Positions 56,427 to 64,000 of a stretch of DNA of 64,000 nt are shown here, in pieces. Every line of letters begins with the position of its first letter. Position 1 is the first letter of the stretch. The position numbers and the translations under genes were made by a program. The notes below the pieces were generated by a model. The model did no database searches, was not told the DNA's origin, and was given only the letters and a program-made list of their open reading frames with translations. The stretch covers positions 16,313,371 through 16,377,370 of the forward strand of contig CM054158.1 in the NCBI GenBank assembly GCA_028751875.1. The letters run 5' to 3'. The DNA is from Rapana venosa. Taxonomy: Eukaryota > Mollusca > Gastropoda > Neogastropoda > Muricidae.

Positions 56427-56592
56427 AGAGAGAGGGAGTGAAGAGAGAGAGGAGGGAGAGAGAGAGAGAAGGAGGAGGAGAGAGAGAGAGTAGAGAGAGA
56501 AGGAGAGAGAGAGAGAGAAGGAGAGAGAGAGAGGAGAGAGAGAGGAGTAGGAGAGAGAGATGAGAGAGAGAGAAGAGTAGAGAGAGAAGAAA
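56427..56592. repeat. GA microsatellite
   Basis: Interrupted GA/GGA repeats, about 165 bp. Confidence 0.95.
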
Positions 56593-58649
56593 GGATGCGG
56601 ACCCTGTTTGCATTGCATGGGCTTACTTATCTAAGATAATACAGCGGAGACAGTTTGAGCTGACTGAGTTTGGGGGGGAGAATGGACATATTTCACTGAA
56701 ATAAAAATGTTGCAGTTTTTTTAGGGTGGGGTGGGTGGGGAAGAGTGGGGTGGTGGGGCGAAAAGAAATTTTGTTGCTAGGCAACCTCGTCACTGTTTAA
56801 TATATTTATCAACGTCCAGTGGCTTTTTTCTTACAGAATGTTGCCAACAATAGCTGATATTTTGCCACTGCATTCCAAATTCTTGTTTATCTATAAAACA
56901 AGAGCCTCATTTCTACTACTATTCTACTGTAACCTCTCATTACAGTAGAATGGGAAAGGAAGAGAGATTCAGGTTTAGAACCAAAGCAGTTTATCAAAAT
57001 GTGGACAAACATTCACTTTGGTCTTCAATGGGTGTGTGTGGTGTGTGTTGTGTGTGTGGTGTGAGTGTGTTGTGTGTGTGATATATGAGTGTGGTTGTGA
57101 TGTGGTGTGTTTGTGATCGTGATGTGAGAGATTGCGTAGTGGTGTGGAATGTGGTGTGAATGTGGTGTGTGTGCGTGTGTGTGTGGTGTGAGTGTGTTAC
57201 TTTTTAACTTGATCATCAACTTTTGAGAGAATTGGTTCCCCGGGTTATGCTATGAGAAAACCCAGCACTAGGTACTGCAAATGAGCAATCGTTAGAGCCA
57301 AAAAGAGCGACCCAAACCTTTTATTACTCCATGTCAGAAATTAAAACTTTTACGTCCATTCAGAGAGCGCGTTGTGTCCTGGCCCTGTTCGTTCAGATTC
57401 AACATACACAGACATTTCGCCAGACACCACTCTAATTGACCCAAAACCTTCAGCATAGCCAAATCTGACATAACTGTCATATCATCAGAAACTTCCTTGT
57501 GAAGCCCTTCACACACAACCACCAATGAAAAAGTGAACCAAAAAAAAAACACAAAAAAAAACAACCTCCACTAGCAATTATCGTTGTTTTTGGACATCTT
57601 TGGTGGTGTTCAATCATATGGTGGCCATAAGCTCTGAACTAGAATCATTTTCAACTCACAACACTCTTTTACAACATACAAAAAGAATGGTACTGATACA
57701 TCTGGTTTACCCCAGTTAGCCAAACTGAGTGTCGTTCTAGACTAAAGGAAAAGAGCAAGATAGAGTGGTTGTTATTATCCGAATCGATAATTTCCCTTCA
57801 TGAGAGAGGGTCGTGTTGTGGGATCGTTTTGGACCCCCAGTTAGTAAAAAGACTCCTCCAAAAGGGGGTGACCGATGAAAAGAGGGTGGACTTTATCCCT
57901 ATACTCTACACTTCTCTTTTGACCTAACTTTTATTCTCTACCATTGACTATTGGGGGGTGGAAAATGGACTTTGCCTCAATTGTTGGTGAGGAGGGATAT
58001 TTGTATTTTAGGGTACAGAGGAAGAACGCATCTCACAATCAGGCAGCACAAGAACCCACCCCATACCCCCACACCGCCAGGCTAACATAGGTATAAATAC
58101 AAGTAATGAAAGGAGGGGCCATTTTATTAATTAGATTTTTTAGCGGATTTAATTTAACATAAACCAAATGTTTATTACACAAATGCTGTGCTAATGCTGC
58201 AAGTGCACTAATGCTTTGTCTCTCTACTCTGTGCTGCGTGCCTAAACAGAACGTGCAAAGAGCAAAAAGCACTCTAACACAGCACTCCCTTCCTCCATGT
58301 CCCTATACTGAACCTTAACCTTAACCGTAGGATAAAAACCCTAGCCAAAAAAAAAGAATTGCACAAACAAAACAAGTAAATTAAGATGTTAACCTTTTTG
58401 TAGTCCAGAAAATCAAGAAATTGTCATATTATCGAAACAACGTGTGATTCATTATAATTTGCCACCATGTTTTTCATCGTAATTAACAAACATATAGGGA
58501 TGACTCCAACAAAAATTTAACTCAATCACAATCTTAAAAACCAAGCATAGCAGTACTCAGTCCATTAAAAAAAAAGATAAGGATATAAAGACCAAAGAAC
58601 AAGATCCAGAACAAGTAAAGACCATGTCTGTATTGACTTAAGCATTTTG
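56593..58649. other. No recognised gene; GT array inside
   Basis: GT/GTGGT repeats at 57028-57195. The minus frame 57334-57564 (76 residues) has no recognised domain. The region ends where duplication B copy 2 starts. Confidence 0.5.
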
Positions 58650-58664
58650 AAGAGCTGAAGGAAA

Positions 58665-60170
58665 CAATTCCCGAAACAAGAGATATTTTACTATCTTTGG
58701 ATAGTAGGTATAAAACTGAGGCAGGCACTGGCTATAAGAGCAAAGACAGGTATGGGGTCGAGAATCGCAGGATTTTAAATGGTCATATCTTTCAGAATTG
58801 TCCTCCGTCATTCTTTTCTCAAAGCTGGAGAAAGGACAGGAAGTAGTGCAATCACCATATGAGGAACACAAAGTTAACAGGCTGAAAGGAGTCTGATCCA
58901 AGCTAGAGCGAATGTAAGCTGATTTTGTCAGAAAAGAATACAGAAATAAAGAAGGAAGTTCAAGTGGTTTGTAGATAGCAGGAAGAAGGGCAGCCTTCGC
59001 AATCCACGCAGATGATTGAGGAAAAGAGAGATTTCAAAGTATGAGGTCAATCGAAGCACTTTGAGAAGATTAATACTTTGATTTTTGCTAATGGATAAGG
59101 TATTGACTTGTTGATTTTTACAAGACGCAGTAGGTTTAATTCATTTTTGTTTTTCGCCATTGCCGTTCTAGTTGTCGGCGTTTTGCGTTGGCGCCAGATG
59201 TCATGGGTGAAACCAAGTGCACAGGCCTTCAGCAGGAGATGTTCAGTGAGGATGTGCATGCCTCATCAAGGAGTTGGCTGAGGACAGGTATTGTAGTTAT
59301 TAGAAGGTCAGATATGCAGGGATTTTGTGATAAGACTTTCAGCAGCTTTGGAAATACAAGTATGAATGTTATGCTTGAGGTTGCGACGGGTAATGCACTC
59401 TTGTCTTCTTTACTGAAAGGCTTTGCAAAGTTTAAGGGAAGAACAGAATGTAGAATGAATCCGGAGAGCATTTCGTCAGTGACCGATACAGACTGAGTAT
59501 GTGACTTGACCTTGTGAAACATCGGAGATAAGCCAGTCTAAACATGTGACCAGATCTGTGTATGGTTCGTTTAGCCACTGGAAAGAGAGTGTTCGACAAA
59601 GAAAGAGAAAGCGCTTAACACAGGAGGACTGGTTGTCCAAAAATGGAAGTTGAAGTCACCAAGAATTATAAGTTTCTTGGGAGAGAGACGAAATGGGTCA
59701 AGGAGAAATGAACCTCGTGGTGGAAAACTGAAGACCTCAAATTGTTTTCAACGGTTGGGAGGTGGACGGTTAAGGCAACAGAAAGTATCAGAGTGCAGGT
59801 AAGGTGTAGGTTTAAGTTCACCAGACTTCGAAAGATCATGTGAAAACGGAATGGAGTGACAGACAGAAAGAGTTGAGAGTTGGCCAGAAGTGTCTTTGTA
59901 GACGATGGCCATGCCACCTCCACGGGAGAGTCCGGGGAAAGAAAGAGTTTGTAGCCCGGTGGCGTCAGTTGTTTTATCTTTGGTTCGGGTGACCAGTGGT
60001 ATTAGCCAGAGTTTTCTGTAATAAAGGTTAGAGCTATGTTGTGTTTCAGAAATGAAGTCAGAAATTAAGTCGGCTTTGCCATCAGAACAGACAGATTGGG
60101 CGTTGAGAAGACATGACTTAAGACATGACACAATGCTCAATGCTCAGAAAACCAAGTTCATGCTAAATCG
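58665..60170 (-). mobile_element. LINE 5' half, duplicated and truncated
   Basis: Repeats the endonuclease part of the LINE at 42300-43790: AKRRQLERQWRKTK near 59140-59190, GDFN near 59650, GGGMAIVYKD near 59910. The downstream RT and 3' tail present in copy 1 are absent because the duplication boundary falls inside ORF2. The endonuclease has extra frameshifts relative to copy 1 (around 59935-60050). Confidence 0.85.
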
Positions 60171-60779
60171 TAACTTCCTCATCATTGCTATTGGCATATA
60201 TTTTCATGGAAGAAGCTGGGTACTGTTCTTGCCCAGTCTGAAAGATTTTGGTTCTGTACCTAAGTGCCAAGGCTCATATTAAGATGCTGTTATATTGTAA
60301 AATGTTATGTAGAAATAATTTTCAGCCATGAAAATGCTCATAACACAACAATGTGCACTTGCTCTATACAAGATGTTTTAAAAAAACCTCTAAAGTAAGA
60401 CTATGTATGCCTGTAAGGCGAGTTATTTTAGAAGTCATACATGAAAACTTCTCATGCAGCGTGTATTTGCATCTACAATGAATTCCTAGGTGGGAAAAAC
60501 GAGATGAAAGCATATTATGGATGACCTCCCAAAATGTAGAGCTGGGAACCACATGAACAACAACTAAAAACAAATCAAACCAACAACTGTTCAACTCTGT
60601 ACTAACATTTGATCAACATCATAATGAGGGACCCCTATCAGAAACTTCCCGACTACAACAAAACCAGCTATACCCCTAACTCCTGTATGAAAGAACGAGA
60701 TTGTGTGTCCATACCATTCGTGGCGTCTAAGACAACAGTCTGTATGGAAAGACGAGAGTCTGTTCATGAAATACACTCA

Positions 60780-61315
60780 TACGGCGTATAGCACTCAAAA
60801 CTGTATGGAGAGACGAGAGTCTGTTCCATAGAATACACACGTACCGTATAGTACTAAAAACCTGTATGAGAGACGAGATATGTTCATACACTCTACCGTG
60901 GTAGTTATATAACGTATAAGAAAAGACAGAGTATGCACATAACATCAAAAACCGTCTACACTAAAACGTGTATGGATAGACGAGAGTATGACCATACACT
61001 CATACGTCTAGAATATAACGTATATAGAAAGACAGAGAGTATGACCATAACACCATACCGTCTACACTAAAACTGTATGTGAAAAACAAAGTATGACCAA
61101 ACACTCATACCGTCTAGTAATATAACGTATATAGAAAGACAGAGAGTATGACCATACACTCATACCGTCTACACTAAAACGTGTATGGAAAGACGAGAGT
61201 ATGACCATACACTCATACCGTCTAGTAATATAACGTATATAGAAAGACAGAGAGTATGACCATACACTCATACTGTCAAGTACTGAAACCTGTATGGAAA
61301 GATGGCAGGAAAGTC
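60780..61315. repeat. 108-bp tandem array, copy 2
   Basis: Same array as 44400-44935 and essentially the same length. Units between 60930 and 61110 carry scattered single-base losses and changes. The minus-strand frame is broken here, which argues against selection on it. Confidence 0.9.
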
Positions 61316-61450
61316 TGTTCATATATTAAAGAAAGGGTCTTGCACCAAAGACATTTTTGGAGCATTTCCACAAACGCCCAATGATCTTGTGATTAGCGAA
61401 ACAGCTAGATATGTACTAAGGGTGCTTTGTAAATTTAATGTATTCAATAT

Positions 61451-61740
61451 AAAGGTAAAGGTAAAGGAGTCCCATAACCTATAAGGTCGTAGGGGAGCGA
61501 GGCGTCAGAGACCTCACTTCTCTAGGGCCAGCATATTGAGGGCGGCGCCCATCTCCTCTCCCTCGCTGCTTTACCTTCCTGACCTAAAATGGCAGGTACT
61601 TTACAGCTGGTGAACGGGGAACTGTACGGAAGCCAAGCGCGCAAAACGGTCACCCATCCAACTGGTAACCAAATCGCTCGACGCCTTAACTTGGCATGGG
61701 GAAAGAGAGTGCTCCGACCACTGAAGCTATCCCGCCCTAT
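61451..61740 (-). mobile_element. SINE family A, duplicate of the 45072 copy
   Basis: Same insertion carried by duplication B. Its 3' half is identical, while the 5S-like and tRNA-like parts (61670-61740) have several small differences. Confidence 0.85.
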
Positions 61741-63092
61741 ATGGGATACACAACGATATTCCTTTAAGGCTTGGAGATTTCATTGGATTTGGATGATGGT
61801 ATGGAAGGCTGATTATTACTTGAGGAGAACAGAATGCTTTTCATATGAACTTTGCTTTGTTGTGGTTAAATCAAGCATTGAAGTTGTAAAAAGGTTTATT
61901 GACATACTATCGAAGTTGGCTGAAATCTTCAGGACAGGAGTTATCATAATAAAAAACGCAAAACCGAAATACATTTTTTCAATAGACAGTTCACACAATA
62001 AAATTAATTGCATATCAAATTTACGTGTCTATTTATATTGCAGACAAACGAAGGGTATTCATTACCAATTTGGATAAAAATTTTGGATATTTTTGTTCAT
62101 TCAAAACGGTAAATTCTTATCCCATTTTAAAGCTTTGATAGTCGATTTGTCTATTTTTCTTGCCAAAACCAAAATATAATCAAGATCAATTTAGTCCCAG
62201 GAAAAATATTTTTCAGGTATCCATGTCTGTTTAAACTCAGATTGGTTAAAGTCAATAAAAAAATTTTTTATTTTGACAATCAAGAGACTGAGCAAATATT
62301 TATTTCAAACGTGCATAAAAAGCGAAATGAATGTGTAAGCAAAGTGTGATGTGGAACTTTCTTGCTACATTGTTTTGTTCAACAGCCTCTCTTACAGGGC
62401 CGGTCATTTATGAATAAATCTTAAAATTGGAATCTTGCACGCATTACGTATTTCACCGGGCTTTTAGTTACGAATCGGATACAAATTCACATCCACGAAA
62501 TTAGTCTCTACTGCAAGATATCCAAATATGAAAGCTATGCTCAAATGTCACCAATGAAACAAACGTACCAACCATCAACACAGTACACTAGCCCATGAAT
62601 AACATTTGCCTGATGTCCATTAACTAACGAGAAATGAAGCTACTAAAATCCATGTTATGAGAGCAGTGTTTTCTAAAACGGTTTCCCCCCGGCGAGCAGA
62701 GAAGAGAGACTGACAGACAGAGAGAGACAGAGACAGAGACAAGAGAACAGAAGAGATAGCAAAGCTACAACACTGCATAAGCATCTGGGAGACCCAAGCT
62801 CTAGAACACAACCGACATGAATTAAAGATATTTTTGGGTGTAAACCCGTCAAAACAGAAGGGTTTTTCTCACAGAGGGACGTATAGAGGAAAACAGAAAG
62901 AGAAGTTAAATGAAAACAACCACAAATAAACCATGCTACAATATAGTTAATTTGTGAATTTAACTCTAAACAGCGATAACTCTAACAAAAACCCTAATAT
63001 TAATATCTGTAAAATGCTGCTTGCTTTCTTTATCATTTTTCTTGTCTTTGTTTCTCCCTTGTTTTAGACATTGGTTTTCTTGCTTTTTCGGT
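61741..63092. other. AT-rich sequence, no recognised gene (duplicate)
   Basis: Duplicate of 45361-46714. The 162-residue plus frame starting at 61589 joins SINE sequence to this region only because of local differences, and it is not supported as a gene. Confidence 0.5.
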
Positions 63093-63124
63093 CAAAGTAT
63101 ATTTTTTTCCGTTAATATACTTTG
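63093..63124. other. Perfect 11-bp inverted repeat (duplicate)
   Basis: Same palindrome as at 46715-46746. Confidence 0.9.
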
Positions 63125-63232
63125 AACGCTATTTTTTTCTTCCATCAGTTGATGTGCATCCTTCTGTAGGTCTTCGATTTGAAGATTTCTTATCGGATAG
63201 TGGGTGTTGGTACACTGCAGGAGCTTGCGCGT

Positions 63233-63723
63233 TGCGCGCGCGCGCGCGTGAGGGGTGTGTGTGTGTGCGTGTGGTGAAATTGTGTGATGCGCGCGCGCCG
63301 CGCGTGTGTGTGTGAGCGTAATGTGGTGTGGTGCCTGTGTGTGTGTTGCCGCGCCTGTCTGTGTGTGATTTTGTGTGAGCGTCTGGTTGCGTGTGTGGTG
63401 TGCTTGTCGAGTGTGTGTATGTGTGGTGTGTGCGTGTTGTATGTGTTGTGTGTAACCGCGCGTGCTGTGTGAGAGCGCGCGTGTGTGTGTGTGTGTGGTG
63501 TGTGTGCGTGAGGTGGATAATTGTGTTTCCATACGTGTGTGTGTATGTGAAACTTTTTTCATTCTATGTTATGGCTGCGGAGCGAGGATTGGTGTTGTGT
63601 TTGTATTATCATGTTGTATGTATGTAATGTATGTATGTAATGTCTGTATGTATGTATGTATGTATGTGTGTGGTGTGTTGTTGTGTGTGTGGTGTAGGTA
63701 TCGTATGTATTCGTGTACGTATT
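63233..63723. repeat. GT/GC and TATG microsatellite block (duplicate)
   Basis: No difference seen from 46855-47345. Such equality in a hypermutable array argues for a very recent or artefactual duplication. Confidence 0.9.
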
Positions 63724-64000
63724 AATATTATCCACGAAAATAAAGGAAATTTATTTAAAAAATAAGATAAAATAAAACGCTGCAAGCACACACTCATGCA
63801 CGTGCGTAAGTGCGTATCATGCAATTGTATGTATGTAAGATTGTATGTATGTTGTACGTACGACACGTATGTAATGGTAGTGTGTCTAAAACGATGTATA
63901 TATGAATATATGTATGTATGTAGCATGTATGCATATATGTCAATGTGCGTTTTTGTTTATCCTTATCTTGTTGTTATTGATGCTTCAATTTAAAGCCTAT

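Larger units (their letters stand above)
58650..64000. repeat. Duplication B, copy 2 (runs off window)
   Basis: Direct repeat of 42290-47622. The left edge is noisy (58650-58885), then exact over long stretches. Where the copies differ, this copy more often loses consistency (61640-61860, 60930-61110), as in lower consensus quality. It matches to the last base of the window, so its right end is unknown. Confidence 0.95.

Noticed and set aside
61589..62077. 162-residue protein
   Set aside because: The frame joins SINE sequence to AT-rich DNA and is absent in the otherwise near-identical copy 1. It depends on local consensus differences.

Overview
The window is noncoding, repeat-dominated eukaryotic DNA, most likely from a mollusc and probably a gastropod. 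The reasons are decayed non-LTR retrotransposons (LINEs), many tRNA-headed SINEs whose sequence modules I recognise from memory as common in gastropod genomes, very abundant microsatellites (GT/CA, CT/GA, ATT, CTTT), a 500-N scaffold gap, and no cellular protein-coding gene that I can support. No tRNA or rRNA gene, operon, CRISPR array or prokaryotic signal is present. Nearly all long open frames are translations of microsatellites or of noisy consensus sequence.

Layout. 1-4560: 3' end of a LINE entering from the left edge, SINE pieces, GT repeats. 4560-8120: homopolymer-laden sequence holding a degraded colinear copy of 2505-4350. 8124-12241: clean block with a decayed LINE on the minus strand, repeated without visible difference at 24514-28631. 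12242-22140: SINEs and simple repeats. 22150-24290: decayed minus-strand LINE with readable reverse transcriptase blocks. 28632-30199: AT-rich sequence, then the gap (30200-30699), then a LINE C-terminal scrap. 30926-33470: SINEs and a large ATT/ATC array. 33473-39960: second noisy block, with SINEs still readable. 40541-43790: minus-strand LINE with endonuclease, RT and 3' tail. 42290-47622: block repeated at 58650-64000, which reaches the window end. 47623-58649: SINEs, a LINE tail, a 1.6-kb polypyrimidine tract and a 104-bp G tract.

The retroelements look related functionally. The best preserved LINE family (left edge and 40541-43790) and the SINEs end in the same short 3' sequence followed by (ATT)n, which suggests that this LINE mobilised the SINEs. 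A second SINE family (five loci plus one duplicate) joins a tRNA-like 5' end to a stretch that closely resembles the internal promoter region of 5S rRNA.

The other striking point is structural. The two long clean duplications, unrelated in sequence, are displaced by almost the same distance (16,390 and about 16,379 bp), while the DNA between them does not repeat. I think an assembly artefact is more likely than biology, but it should be tested.
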